Part shown: positions 9,779-20,485 of the stretch, piece by piece
Position numbering within the stretch: position 1 is the stretch's first letter
Layout of the letters: the number at the start of each line of letters is the position of its first letter
Assembly: GCA_021613335.1 (NCBI GenBank)
Contig: JAJTWR010000251.1
Coordinates: 3,121,001-3,185,000 of the forward strand
Source: Whitmania pigra
Lineage: Eukaryota > Annelida > Clitellata > Hirudinida > Haemopidae
Reading direction: 5' to 3'
DNA length: 64,000 nucleotides
Notes under the pieces: model-generated
Seen by the model: only the letters and a program-made list of their open reading frames with translations
Told to the model about the DNA's origin: nothing
Databases searched by the model: none
Program-made: the position numbers and the translations under genes

Positions 9779-10198
9779 AACCCAGCCGCAGCCTGGAGAC
9801 GATGGAGAAGAGACTACGAGATACACCTCAGACTTTGTGACGGAAATCAGCTTTCCGAGGATCGACGTTTCGCTATCCTTCTACGTGCTTTGGGCAAGGC
9901 CGCCCATGCTATGTATAGCGTGATTTGGCACAACAAAGAGGACAAGAAGCATAACATTGTTCTTCAAAAACTTGAAGAGAAATTCAACTGTCAAAAAAAT
10001 ATTGTCCAGAAGGAAGTCAATCAGGTTAGTCTGATTGTTCTTGAGTCGGTAGTTTCGAGCAACCAAAGCAGACTCCAAGAATGTGTAGCAATTGCGGCCA
10101 GACACATATTTCCTTTTGTCCTGCCAGAGGAGAAATATGTGGAAAATGTCGAAAAAGAAATCATTTTGCAAGAGTTTGCAAAAACTTCTGGGCGTTGA
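9779..10198 (+). pseudogene. Family B gag and zinc-knuckle relic
   Basis: The frame around 9779-9990 reads WRRWRRDYEIHLRLCDGNQL then DRRFAILLRALGKAAHAMY, a gag-like N-terminal segment. Farther on, in another frame at about 10080-10197, CSNCGQTHISFCPARGEICG and CRKRNHFARVC form two Cys-His knuckles, the second a classic CX2CX4HX4C. Internal sequence between them is missing and the frame shifts. In working elements this protein assembles particles and binds RNA. Confidence 0.65.
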
Positions 10199-10347
10199 AC
10201 TAAAGTTGTTGCATCCCATCAGCAGTGAGTGCATTAAAGATCATTTCTTTGTTGTTGAGGGGAGGTCTGAAGCTCTTTTGATACTACAGTTTTGCCTCAA
10301 GCAAGGTCAAGTCACCTTAAATGTACCAAGGAGCCAGATAGCAAGAT

Positions 10348-11083
10348 GTGGTTCAACAAGTTTTAGATGTCAATCCAAGGTTTTCTGAAAATTGTCTTTA
10401 CAGAAAATTTTCTGGAATATTTGAAGGGTTTGGCCGAGTTTCCTTTGAATATAACATCAAACTAGACAATTCAGTTCCTCCTGTAGTGCACCCACCTCGA
10501 CATGTTGCCAATGCTCTGCAAAACCAACTAACAAAACAGCTTGACTTGATGGTAGCATCTGGCATTATAGCAAGAGTGACAGAACCCACAAAATGGGTTA
10601 ATTCTCTGTTGATTGTGGAAAAAAAATGGTTCCTTAAGACTCTGCCTCGATCCTCTGGAATTGAACCGATCAATTTTAAGGGAACACTTCCACATTCCAA
10701 CACTTGATATCATGCACAATTTTCATGGAAAGAGCATTTTGACAGTCATAGACATGAGGCAAGCTCATTTTTATGTATTTTTAACACCATTTGGCAGGTA
10801 CCGAATGCTGAGAATGCCCTTTGGAATATCCAGTGCTCCCGAAGTGTTCCAAAGGATCAATACAGCAATTTTTGGTGACATTAAGGGTGTTCACATCATA
10901 TTTGATGATATGATTGTGGCCTCTAAGAATGAAGATGAACATGATAAGACACTAGGGGAGGTATTCCAAAGAGCCATGGACAACAGTGTTCGTTTCAATA
11001 TCGACAAAATACAGTACCGTGTCATCTCCGTTCGATACATGGGTCACATCATCTCACAGCAAGGAGTGAAAGCAGATCCTTAA
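10348..11083 (+). pseudogene. Family B reverse transcriptase relic
   Basis: One frame gives FSGIFEGFGRVSFEYNIKLD and PRHVANALQNQLTKQLDLMV. A one-base shift near 10620 leads to GSLRLCLDPLELNRSILREH and TPFGRYRMLRMPFGISSAPE, then IIFDDMIVA. FDD stands where the catalytic YVDD or similar is expected, and both aspartates remain. A short deletion removes the stretch between TVIDMRQAHF and the TPFGRYR block. The frame ends at a stop after QQGVKADP. Confidence 0.8.
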
Positions 11084-11104
11084 AAGGTCAAAGCAATCAC
11101 CGAC

Positions 11105-12485
11105 ATGCTCCCACCCGCATCATTGGCTGATCTCGTACGATTATTACATCATGAAATTTGTCCCGAAATTGGCAGAATAAACAAGTTTGACTGTTACATC
11201 TATGTTGTACAAGTTGTGACTGTCTACAGTGATCACAGACCACTCGAGTCGATCTTCAAGAAATCCATTCTTGACGCATCTCCAAGACTTCAGTTGTCGA
11301 AGCTGTTGCGTTACAATCTGATCGTCAGGTATGTTCTAGGAAAGGAATTGCAAATACTTGATACTTTATCCAGGGCTCTTTGCGGTGAGGCGACATGTGA
11401 TTCAGAGATGGAAGCAGAAATGACATTGGCGGTTCACAGAGTGGTCAAAAGTTTGAGCATTTTCCTATCGAAGCTGAATGACTTTCGCCAAGGCGCTTTA
11501 ACTGATGTGCAGCTTTCACAAGTGATCGGTTATATTCGAAATGGATGGCCTCACCTGAAAAAGGATGTCGCGCAGGAGGCACAAGCGTTTTGGGAATGCC
11601 GTCAAGACCTGACAGTGGCTGAGGGCATCGTTTTGATGAACGATAGAGTGGTCCCACCATCAAAAGAGCGGCCCAATATCCTGCAGCAATTACACGCAGC
11701 CCATCAGGGGATGGACAAAATGAAACATTTGGCACGCACATGTGTTTACTGGCCTGGACTAGACCCTGATATCGAAACTCACGTGATATCATGTTTCGCC
11801 GCCACTACTTCAGTAAATATCCAGAAGTTGCTCATTTAGAAGGCAAGACAGCTATTATCTCAAAATTAAGGAACATATTTTCAAGACATGGCATTCCAAT
11901 GGCCATCATTTCAGACAACATGCCATTTAACTCAGAAAGTTGCAGGCATTTTGCAGTGGAGTGGGGTTTCCAGAGTCTATTCACCAGTCCAGGAAATCCA
12001 CAGTCAAATGGATTGTTGGAAAGGCACATTCAAACCTTCAGGAATGTCCTCAAGAAAGCTGAAGGAGCAACGACAGACCAACATCTTGCTCTGCTAAGCC
12101 TGAGGAATACACCCATTTCTGAGTTGAACGCATCTCCAGCCCAACTTCTTTTCAGCCGCAGATTGAGACACACTTCCTGCGGTGAGTAATAAGTTACTGC
12201 CTAATGTTGTTAAGGATGCCGAAGGACAGCTCATTCGACGTCAGCAGAAAACAACAGCAACGCATGATCGATTTCACTCGACTCAGCATCGTCCCCTCAC
12301 CCCAGTCACTCATAAGGTTCCGAATAGAAAATGGATGGAGGAAAGGAGAGGTTAAATCTGTTTTGGGTTCAAGAAGGTATTTAGTGAAAACCTTAGTAAG
12401 CCGTGAGGAATCGTGGATTATTGTTTCCTACGAAAGAAAAAGGCCGGCACCACCATTGGTTTTTGATCGGCTGGAAAGAAGATGA
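11105..12485 (+). pseudogene. Family B RNase H and integrase relic
   Basis: VTVYSDHRPLESIFKKSILD and YVLGKELQILDTLSRA mark the C-terminal part of RNase H. LQQLHAAHQGMDKMKHLART followed by CVYWPGLDPDIETHVISC is the integrase zinc-binding domain. A deletion and frame change near 11795 then lead to YFSKYPEVAHLEGKTAIISK, FSRHGIPMAIISDN and NPQSNGLLERHIQTFRNVL, keeping the second Asp and the Glu of the DDE triad. The first catalytic Asp lies in the deleted part. Beyond 12190 only a frameshifted C-terminal tail is left. Confidence 0.8.
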
Positions 12486-12638
12486 AGACACAGGCAGGCC
12501 AGGGCATCCAACGGTTTCTCAAGCAAAAGCTCCAACAACGGAAACGCCTTGTCAGCAACCAGTCCCTGTTGTGTTAGAGAGACCATCAAGCCTCCCTGTC
12601 GCTATGGTTTTGACTGAGCTCCAATCTTGGAAGGGAGA

Positions 12639-12801
12639 TGTCATATGTGTAAAATTACATTACATAATTTGATGTTATATAATGAAATTATATTTAGTTA
12701 TTATAATAGTTATAACTGGCATCCGCTATATTTGGATGCCAAGTCCAAAGTTGCTTTTGATCAATAAATTCATCTCTTGAATCATCACTCGGAACATGAC
12801 A
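12639..12801 (+). repeat. 3' LTR of the family B element
   Basis: It begins TGTCATATGTG directly after the polypurine tract GGAAGGGAGA and ends at the matching ACA. It aligns with 9579-9718. Confidence 0.85.
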
Positions 12802-13600
12802 GGGAGAGAACAAAGGCTATGACAAGGATCTCTGAGGCCGCAGAAGCGGCTTCATTCTGGATCTGGAACATGGGGAGCCAGAAGTCTTAAGAAGCCACTG
12901 CAGAAAGTCGGGGAAAGTCGTCGGTCTCGGGTATGAATGGTTCACTGAACGACGGATATTGCAGGGAGAAATGGGCCGACGCGAACTCGCAAAGCAACGT
13001 GAACTGCGAATCAAACCGAAAAGGCCCGCGGTCGAGTTCCGAAAAGTTTCGGCCGCCACTACAAAGAAAAATATAAGTTCCAGTTTGCATATATTAAGTA
13101 TGTGATGTGAAGAAGTCACTGAGAGCTTTCATGACCATCATAGGCAAACTGGGGTGGAGGTGATCGACATAACCAGGCCAATGAGAGTCTCGCATAGTCG
13201 AAGTCTGCAGCTGAAAAGCAGATAGCATGCGACATGAAGAAACCATTGAGAGCTTTCGCAGTCGCTCCAGTCCAGGCAGCAGTGACCGGCGTAACAAGGC
13301 CAACGAGTGCCTCTCATAGCCGGAGAGTTGGGTCCAGAAAGACAAAAGCGGCTATATTCTGGATCCGGCACATGAGGAGCCAAAAGAATTCTTAAGAGGC
13401 CACTGCAGGAAGCCGGGGAAAGCCGTCGGTTTCCGGTATGAATGATCCAATGACGGGTATTGCCGGGAGAAATAGGCCGACGGGGACGTCCTGCTGGTCA
13501 CCCGATGCGGCCCGCCTCCCGAAAACGTAAGGAGATTCAAAGGGCCGAATCTTCCTGAGGATCCCTGTCGGAGCTCTAAGGCGGAGTAGCAAGTAACATT
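12802..13600. repeat. GC-rich compound tandem repeat of unknown origin
   Basis: Two related ~225-bp blocks (about 12833-13060 and 13345-13570) both contain AGCGGC..ATTCTGGATC, AGGAAGCCGGGGAAAG-like and GGGAGAAAT(G/A)GGCCGAC sequence. Between them lie two related ~105-bp blocks (about 13106-13215 and 13230-13330), each with GAAGAA..CATTGAGAGCTTTC-like starts and AAC(C/A)AGGCCAA motifs. The arrangement is Y-X-X-Y. GC content is clearly above the surroundings, which suggests imported or constrained DNA. Short minus-strand ORFs cross it but show no recognisable domain. Confidence 0.7.
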
Positions 13601-13790
13601 AATTACCGATTTGAAAAGTCCGTGGAAACGGAAGGAGTAGCTGGAATCTTATTAATATCTTAGACGATTAATTTTCCACTTAATAAAATTTCCTCTTCCA
13701 ATTAAACTCAAAACAGTCATAAAAGCCGCTAATTTTATTTAATTAAATTTGAGCTCAGTTATCGATATTAGCCGATTAATCGTTTTTTAT
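13600..13790. mobile_element. Fragment related to the interior of the 19.05-kb MITE
   Basis: The stretch TTGAAAAGTCCGTGGAAACG, GTAGCTGGAATC and TAGACGATTAAT..TTATCGATATTAGCC parallels 19196-19310 (TTGAAAAGTCCATGTAAAGT, GTAGCCGGAATC, TAGACGATAAAT..TTATCGGTTAATG). No terminal inverted repeats are present here, so it is a partial or end-deleted copy. Confidence 0.55.
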
Positions 13791-14590
13791 AAATTTATTT
13801 ATTGTAAAGAAGATGTTAATCAGTCATAGTCCTATAACGAATTAATTAATATTTGAATTTATATTATTCTCAAAAACTGAAAAAAGGATGATTGTAGAAC
13901 TGCTTTTTAGAAATTTGTTTTCCTCCATCCTAATACTTTCGTGGATTTTCGCTATTAAGTTCTTAGGCTCAAATAACCAGAGCCAGATAGACGTGATATT
14001 ACATTTCATAACAAATCGGAGTAGTCGTTCAAAATAATCAAAAATTATTCAAATGAGTTTAATAATTTGTATAATAAGCACAATTGTTATGAAGTTCTGA
14101 TAGCTTCGAACAACTTTTTAAACATCACTTCAATTTCTTAGCATCGACTCAACCGACCTGTGAATATCCGAAGATATAAAGCTCCAAAAATACAAAGGCT
14201 TCCGAAGTGCATGGATCTCGGTTTTCATGAGAAAATTAAAAATACTACTGTTGTTGATCAAAATCTATAACATGACTAGATTTCTTAATTCGTTGAATCA
14301 GATTTGAAATTAGCTTGCATTATGTTTATATTATATTAGGATGACGCAAACATCTGCTTTTACGCAAGAATATTTATCATCCTTTCTGTTTATTTAGATA
14401 TCATAGATAAAGATCGATCTCAAGCAGGACTCTATTATTCATGAACATCAGAAGGCCCCATCATCTCAAAGAGATACAAATGTATGTACATTTGCCCAGC
14501 GAAGGTGCCAGCCTTACCCTACCTCGAAACCACCAATGGCGCCCAGGGACGCTGATAAAAACGTCTGGCCCGGTGTTATGTCAATTTGTT
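13790..14590. other. Non-coding AT-rich stretch
   Basis: No gene, RNA or transposon signature is recognisable. Short ORFs here lack homologous content. Confidence 0.4.
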
Positions 14591-16060
14591 AAGAAAATAG
14601 GCCCCAATCCCAATAATCTCAATACCTAAGATTGCCCAAATCATTGCTGCACTTAGTAACTGCTCGTTCTCCTCCGGTATCTTCCCCGATGACTTAAAAA
14701 TTGCCAATGTTATTCCACTGCATAAGACTCCAAGGAAAACATCGCTAATTATCGGCCCATATCTGTTCTTCCATACTTCTCCAAATATTTCGAGAAAACT
14801 ATATATAAGAGAACAATTTCTTTCCTGGAAAAACACTCCATCATAAAAAAAATAATCAATTCGGCTTTCGGCAAAACCATTCAACATACCAATACATGCC
14901 AATCGCACTTCTCCAACCAAACTCTCTCACAGATTTGACCAGGACCAATTTACTATTGGAGTATTTCTGGATCTTGCTAAGGCTTTTGACACAGTAAATC
15001 ATGATATTCTCTTTAAAAAAACTTCATCATTATGGTATCCGAAGCAAATGTTTTACTTGGTTTGAAAGTTAATTAAAAATCGGAGTCAGATGGTTTCATG
15101 CGCAAATCAAACATTGTCGTTGGCAGTTACTAACCTGGGTGTTCCACAGGGTTCAATCTTTGGACCACTTTTGTTTCTGATTTGTATCAATTACTTGTGC
15201 AACTCCTCTGATCGTCTTGAGTACTTACTTTTCGCAGACGACACAAATGTTTTTCTGTGTGGAAATAATATTGCTGAACTCTACTCTACCATGAATACTG
15301 AGCTTGAGAAGTTGGCAGAATGGTTCAGGGCAAATCTCTTGTCTCTCAACGCTCAAAAACCATATATATGTTTTTCCATAAAGCAAGGAAGAAATTCCCC
15401 GTGGATGATTGTAACATTTATATTGGTAATTCTGTAATATCTCGTGTCGAATCATTTAAATTTCTTCGAGTCATTATAGACCAACATCTCTCATTCAAGC
15501 AACATATTCAGTATATAAAAGCAAAGATTTCTAAAAATATTGGCATAATTTATCTCATACGTTGTTATATAAACATAAAAACAGTAATTACATTGTAATA
15601 TTCACTTATCTATCCATATTTAAACTATTGTAACTTGGGCTTGTAACTACTCAACTTGCTTAAAACCTTTACTTAATCTTCAGAAAAAATTCTTACGTGT
15701 TGCTCTTTGTTTGCCATCTACCTCTCATACCGAACATGCATTTGTAAATTTAAACATACTTAAAATTCATCAAATAAACAATTTCCATTTGGCTATTCTC
15801 CGGTACAAAGTAGATCGCCACATGTTGCCTCGTCTTTTCGATGGTTTGTTTTCAAAAATATCCTCTTTACATACATACTCTGTTTGATCGTCAAACAATT
15901 ATAGATCAGCTTTTGCTAAATCTGTCACTGGTTCTCGTAGTATTGTTTGCATGGGACCAAAGATTTACTCTACCGTTCCACGTAATATCACCAACTTTTC
16001 AAACCTTTACGCTTTTAAGAAGGCACTAAAACACTTTATTATTAACTCTAAATAATCATG
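14590..16060 (+). mobile_element. 5'-truncated, decayed non-LTR retrotransposon (CR1/Jockey-like)
   Basis: The relic starts inside the reverse transcriptase and keeps, in several frames, [49 protein letters not shown] and the catalytic YLLFADDTNVFLCGNN at about 15220. After another frame change it reads SFKFLRVIIDQHLSFKQHIQ and SKNIGIIYLIR, then a decayed C-terminal tail. It resembles ORF2 of the element at 2219-5100 and is probably the same broad family. Multiple frameshifts and stops make it nonfunctional. Confidence 0.82.
15090..15437 (+). pseudogene. Reverse transcriptase catalytic segment of the truncated element
   Basis: This open piece of 115 codons contains GVPQGSIFGPLLFLICINYL, the FADD catalytic motif and AEWFRANLLSLNAQK. 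The frame then breaks within a K-rich segment and continues in the frame beginning near 15320. Confidence 0.8.
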
Positions 16061-16620
16061 TACATTACTCAATATTACTTAGTATTTCTTACATTAATAA
16101 GGGACATTGAAACGCAACATTATTCGTCAATGGCAATAGGACGTCTGTTAGCGGGAGTTTTTTCCCTTATGTCGTTATATGCCTTTTTTTCCTTTCGGCT
16201 CCAACTTGTACTGGTTTTGTGTTTCAATATTAAAAAAAGGAAAAATTCCATTGCCAGGCCCTGGACACTTGCCCCCGCACCATTCCCGGTAGCTATATTG
16301 AAAAAATCTTTATTGAAATTTTCCTAAAATTCCAAGCACCAAAAACAAACATTATTTCCGAACAGATGAAACTGTAAGACTTCAATGCAGTGGTCATGAT
16401 TTTAAGAGCGCCGCATTACGTAGTTGCGCCTCGTGCGTGTTGGTGTTCGTGTGTTCTTAAGCCGGTTTTGCGAGTGTGGCAGACTTTTACTTATAACAAA
16501 TTAGATATATTTCTACTCGTCTCATTCGGAGCTTTCGCAATATACCACTTTTATTTACATTGGCTCGCGTTATCCAGACTTTCGTTGTATTTACATTTCT
16601 CCCGGCCAACAGCTTGCTGA
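16060..16620. other. Non-coding stretch between two retrotransposon relics
   Basis: Short ORFs here are hydrophobic but match nothing I recognise. No repeat boundaries are obvious. Confidence 0.35.
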
Positions 16621-16964
16621 ACCTTAGCCTATTTCAGGTGTTTCTCGGACCTCTCGAGGCTATTCGGTCATTGATCGCCCGAGACCTCGTTTAGGCCCTG
16701 CCCAGAGGTCCCTGAGGGCAAACCATGGTGGCCTGGCTGTACTGTTCTCCCCTTCAGTTAAACTGCAGCAGCAAAACCTCTGTTTTAACCCAACTACCTT
16801 TGAATCTCTTGCCGTTCACATAAACAAATCATGGTTTGATGCTGAGTGCATGAGGGTGAGATCACATCTGACTCGACTCAGAAGACGGCGTGCCAACACC
16901 GACATCATCAGGGCTTGTGCCCGCTCGTATGCTGCTCTGCTAAATCAAAAGCGTCGTAACTACT

Positions 16965-17312
16965 ATGCCAGGCGCAGCCTCCAACAGGCTACTACTCAAT
17001 GCTGACAAGACTGAAGCAATCTGGTTCGGCACCCCGGCTCGACTTGGTCATATCAGTGACCTCCCGCTCCAGTTGGCGGGTTCTTCCATCACCCCTTCAC
17101 GGACAATCAGGAATCTGGGGGTCTACTTGGACTCTTCCCTTTCCATGAAGTCCCATGTTGCTGCTGCATCCTCAAGGAGGCGAAGCCATTCCTATCACCT
17201 GAAGCTTTCCGGTCTCTCACTATTCAATTTATTCTATCGCGGCTTGACTACTTTAATTCTCTGCTGGTTAACGTCAACCACCAAGTCATTAGCACCTTCC
17301 AGACCGTCATGA
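16965..17312 (+). pseudogene. RT thumb-side segment of the L2-like element
   Basis: LLLNADKTEAIWFGT and RTIRNLGVYLDSSLSMKSHV are the conserved blocks that follow the catalytic aspartates in CR1/L2 RTs. The frame shifts near its end, and LSLFNLFYRGLTTLILCWL stands for the usual tyrosine-rich segment. Confidence 0.75.
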
Positions 17313-17701
17313 ACATGGCTTCCAGGCTAATACAAGGAGAGAGGCTATCGGACCATATCTCCCCGGTACTTGCTAATCTTCACTGGCTGAAGATCCCGGA
17401 GCGGGTGCTGTACAAGACTGCCATCCTAGTCTACAAGGCCACCACAGGTCAAGCCCCTCGTTACTTGACTGAACTACTGATCAGTACCACAGCTGTCCCT
17501 GGCAGGGCATCACTCCGCTCATCCGAGACTAGGACCCTGGTCGTTCCACGGTCTCGCAGTGTCAGGCAGGGTGATCGGGCCTTTTATGTCGCCGCTCCCG
17601 TGATCTGGAACCTGCTTCCTCCGAACATTCGTCTGGCTCAATCGTCAGAAGCCTTCAAATCCGGACTGAAAACCCATCTATTTGTGACCTCATATCAATA
17701 A
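17309..17701 (+). pseudogene. C-terminal region of the L2-like ORF2
   Basis: NMASRLIQGERLSDHISPVL, LANLHWLKIPERVLYKTAIL and VYKATTGQAPRYLTELL are characteristic of the C-terminal end of CR1/L2 ORF2 proteins. It ends with a natural stop at 17699-17701 followed by a 3' UTR. Confidence 0.82.
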
Positions 17702-17889
17702 TTCTTTAATCTATAGCTTGTTTTTGTCCGTCTCTATTATTTTATTTTATTCCATTCTGTTCACTCACCTTTATTCTATTCTTATCTTATTTTATTTTTA
17801 TTTCATAGACCGCATGTTTGTGAGCTCTTGTTTCGCCGTGCCTTTACATACCTTCGGGATTACATCGAGCACGTAAATTATTGGATAAA

Positions 17890-18350
17890 TAAATGTAAAT
17901 GTAATTTGCTTGCTTAAAATTCTTATATATGGATTTTACAACCTAAAATTTTGCTATATAATTTAAATACCAGTACGAAATCTGAAATTGGGCTTTTTAA
18001 CGAATATTCCAACTTAATATAAAACTGAACAGAAACTTTATTGGTAGCAAAGACTTCGAAACTGAAGGACGACTGAAATATATCGCTAATATCTCCGAAA
18101 GCAAGTATTCGTCCGCAAAACAGTTAACAGGGCAGACTGGGTGGGGTACATTCCATGAGGAAATGCCGCACATTTTCGTCTTCCTGAGGGGCACGTCTGG
18201 CACTGCCCGTCAGGGTGAAGTTTTAAGAGTGTTGGTTCAGAAAACACTTTCCAACTCGGAGTCTGGAGATGAGGACCTTTTTTACTCCTTGAGGCACATT
18301 GGAACTCTTAGTCGACACGAGTTTCTTTATTGTCTTGCAGTGCAGGCTTC
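17890..18350. other. Non-coding stretch
   Basis: No recognisable gene or repeat. It separates the L2-like element from a SINE. Confidence 0.35.
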
Positions 18351-18355
18351 GTGGC

Positions 18356-18560
18356 ATGCAGGTTAGCCGAATGGGTTACGTGCCTGCATACGGCGGTAAT
18401 GGCAACAGCCGTAATGTGTCGTGTTCGAAACCCAGCCTGCACTTTCGCCAGCGCCCTTGGGATGGAGCGCTATATAAATGGCTACACGAAGCGCCTCTGA
18501 CGCTATACATATGGCGCATCATCATTTATATAAAATGAAGTTACAATTACAATTACAATT
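18356..18560 (+). mobile_element. tRNA-derived SINE
   Basis: The head contains an A-box-like TTAGCCGAATGGGTT and a B-box GTGTTCGAAACC, the internal Pol III promoter of a tRNA-like 5' region. The body includes GCGCCCTTGGGATGGAGCGC followed by TATATAAATG, a block shared by many animal SINEs. The tail is TTACAATTACAATTACAATT. Related copies occur at 28645-28760 and 56143-56262 (minus) and, decayed, at 35470-35590. The length, missing tRNA fold and repeated occurrence argue against a functional tRNA gene. Confidence 0.85.
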
Positions 18561-19050
18561 CGTGGGTCTTCGTCCATTGTTGGATGATGTTGCGGATCAC
18601 GGACTTTTTGACATCCTTGATAGAAGCAGGGATCCAGAGGTATATCTGATTCCTTGCAGTGGCGGTTTTTGTCAGAGTATCGGCCTTCTCATTGCCAGGC
18701 ATTCCAACGTGGGCAGATGTGACTTGACGTTTTGAGGCTAAAGTTCACATTTTCTTTGGGATGTAAATCTCAATTTCTGCCTTGTTGTCCTTAGTTTTTG
18801 AGGCTGCCCTTGAGATCCTCTATTTCCTCCCTAGCAACCAGCATCCGCAGAGGGTTGTCGGCTTCGAATTTTTCCACAGTCCTTTTATATTTGAACATTG
18901 GTCACAACACCTTCGCGCCAGCCGAAGGGTTTCCCAGAGCTTTGACTCTCTCGGACCGTCTAGGAAGCTCCGTATTCTGCAGACTTGGCCGCTGGAAGTT
19001 TCTTCGTCCTCAGAGGCCAGCCTTTTGGTTTGTACTGTTGTTTGTACGGT
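18560..19050 (-). pseudogene. RNase H-domain fragment of a non-LTR retrotransposon (minus strand)
   Basis: Reading the minus strand from about 18730 gives SAHVGMPGNEKADTLTKTAT followed by YLWIPASIKDVKKSVIRNII. HVGxPGNEKAD is the signature of the RNase H domain in Jockey-type non-LTR elements. Upstream (higher coordinates) lies a stretch encoding VEKFEADNPLRMLVAREEIE that I do not recognise. Stops separate the two parts. The fragment ends at the SINE tail. Confidence 0.6.
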
Positions 19051-19425
19051 GGCACCCAGTCATAACAGCCCGGCGACAAAATAGCCCAGGACAAAATAGT
19101 CCCGTCAAAATAGCGGTAGAATTGGTTCTTTGTGGGTTTGTAACATGTCCACATGACGTGATGACAAGGTGATGATAATTTATGTTAAATACCAACTTGA
19201 AAAGTCCATGTAAAGTGAGGAAGTAGCCGGAATCCGAATAATATTTTAGACGATAAATCTTCAAACCACTAATTTCGAATTAAATTTGGAACCAGTTATC
19301 GGTTAATGTACTCAACTCACAAATTCTTTTAAATACATTGACGGGCTATTTTGTCACCGGGCTGTTTTGTCCAGGGCTATTTTGGCGGGGCTATTTTGTC
19401 GCCGGGCTGTTATGACGGGTCATGG
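19051..19425. mobile_element. Second, longer copy of the long-TIR MITE
   Basis: The left end reads GGCACCCAGTCATAACAGCC then CGGCGACAAAATAGCCC. The right end on the minus strand reads GACCCGTCATAACAGCCCGG then CGACAAAATAGCCCC. These match the inverted repeats of the element at 3887-4089. Subterminal repeats of GGGCTATTTTG-like units are multiplied on both sides. I found no target-site duplication, so the ends are uncertain by a few bases. Confidence 0.75.
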
Positions 19426-20211
19426 CTTTTTCTAACAATGAAAACCCATATATGCATTAAGTGAATAACTGCTTGTAAAACAATACAAAATCACAATTAT
19501 TTATTTTTTGTTGTTGTAAAAACTTCACCCACCAACCGCCAGTCTTCCGCGGGTAGCAGAATTCAAGCTAATGCACGTCATAAGTCATCTTCATTAACTT
19601 TCAAAAATCAAATTTTTCTTGAAATATTGTTTTTAAGTGCGTTTTGCGTTTAATTGAATAAAACAAATTGCGAATAAAAGTTTATTTTATTTCGTACATG
19701 TCTTTCAAAAAGTCGGCAAACGATGTATGAAATAAGAGTGCCAGTGCAAAGAATCAGTTATTCTCAAAAAAAAAAAAAAAACAACGTCAGAGAATGTTAG
19801 AATATATTCTCTAGAAAATTTCTGCAAGTTGCCTAAAGAAGTGTTAGTTCTAAATGGCGCTTGCTATGAGTAAAAAACTATATTCTGGACGATATTCATG
19901 CATATGACGGAGATAATATGAAAGTTTGGTTTTAGGATGAGCATGATTTTAATCATTTATTGATAAATGTAATATTTTACAAGTATGTTAGAAAAGGCTT
20001 CAATTGAAGATTTTTATAAAATTAGTCACAGTCATATCAAATTCTTCACTGTAAATCTCCAAATTCCGATTTCCTTTCTGAAATGCTTGCGAATTCATTT
20101 CCGCGCAGAACCCCTAGCTCTCATATTTAGCAGCGATAAAACTTTCCTTAAATGTATATTTTGTCCCTTGCTACATTGGCACAACTGTCATTGATTTTAC
20201 ACACTGATTTC
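19425..20211. other. Non-coding AT-rich stretch
   Basis: It contains an A16-type run near 19770 and no gene or repeat that I recognise. It is the left flank of the complete LTR element. Confidence 0.4.
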
Positions 20212-20324
20212 TGTAATGTTGTAACGATAGGGGATCTTTGTTTATATGGCGGCGTTGAAGTGCGGAAAATAAAAAAGGAACGGTTGTTGGTTTTTACGAA
20301 CAAATAAAACGATAGAACATCACA
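20212..20324 (+). repeat. 5' LTR of the family C element
   Basis: It starts TGTAATGTTGTAACGATAGG and ends GAACATCACA, with an AATAAAACG polyadenylation-like motif near the end. It is nearly identical to the 3' LTR. Confidence 0.95.
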
Positions 20325-20485
20325 TTGGCGACGAGAATTTCGAAACGGACCTTCGCAAATAGTTTGCACCAATTTTTATCGACAAAAATCGGAAGTTTGT
20401 TCATTTTGGATAGACGCTGTTGTCTGGCCTCCGAGCGTTATCGAAGTCATCGAAAGCTACTATCGATAACACCATTATCTAATCC

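Larger units (their letters stand above)
9579..12801 (+). mobile_element. Ty3-like LTR retrotransposon, decayed, both LTRs present (family B)
   Basis: The 5' LTR (9579-9718) and 3' LTR (12639-12801) start TGTCATATGTG and end with ACA. Between them are relics of gag, zinc knuckles, RT, RNase H and integrase in the right order. The primer-binding region starts TGGTGCAGTCGACATG directly after the 5' LTR. A polypurine tract GGAAGGGAGA precedes the 3' LTR. The flanking pentamers AGGAG and GGGAG match at four of five bases, a likely decayed target duplication. Several internal deletions and frameshifts make it dead. Confidence 0.85.
16620..17890 (+). mobile_element. Internally deleted CR1/L2-like non-LTR retrotransposon
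   Basis: 16625-16770 reads, with breaks, an endonuclease piece including RANHGG. The sequence jumps to the linker WFDAECMRVRSHLTRLRRRR and RSYAALLNQKRRNYYARRS near 16830-16970, then to the 3' part of the RT (LLLNADKTEAIWFGTPARL). The C-terminal tail is intact (MNMASRLIQGERLSDHISPV). The 3' end finishes in short repeats GATAAATAAATGTAAATGTAA, as in L2-type elements. The missing catalytic RT block means two large internal deletions. Confidence 0.8.

Noticed and set aside
18370..18440. Possible tRNA gene with A and B boxes
   Set aside because: No cloverleaf, and it is the head of a repeated SINE with body and tail.
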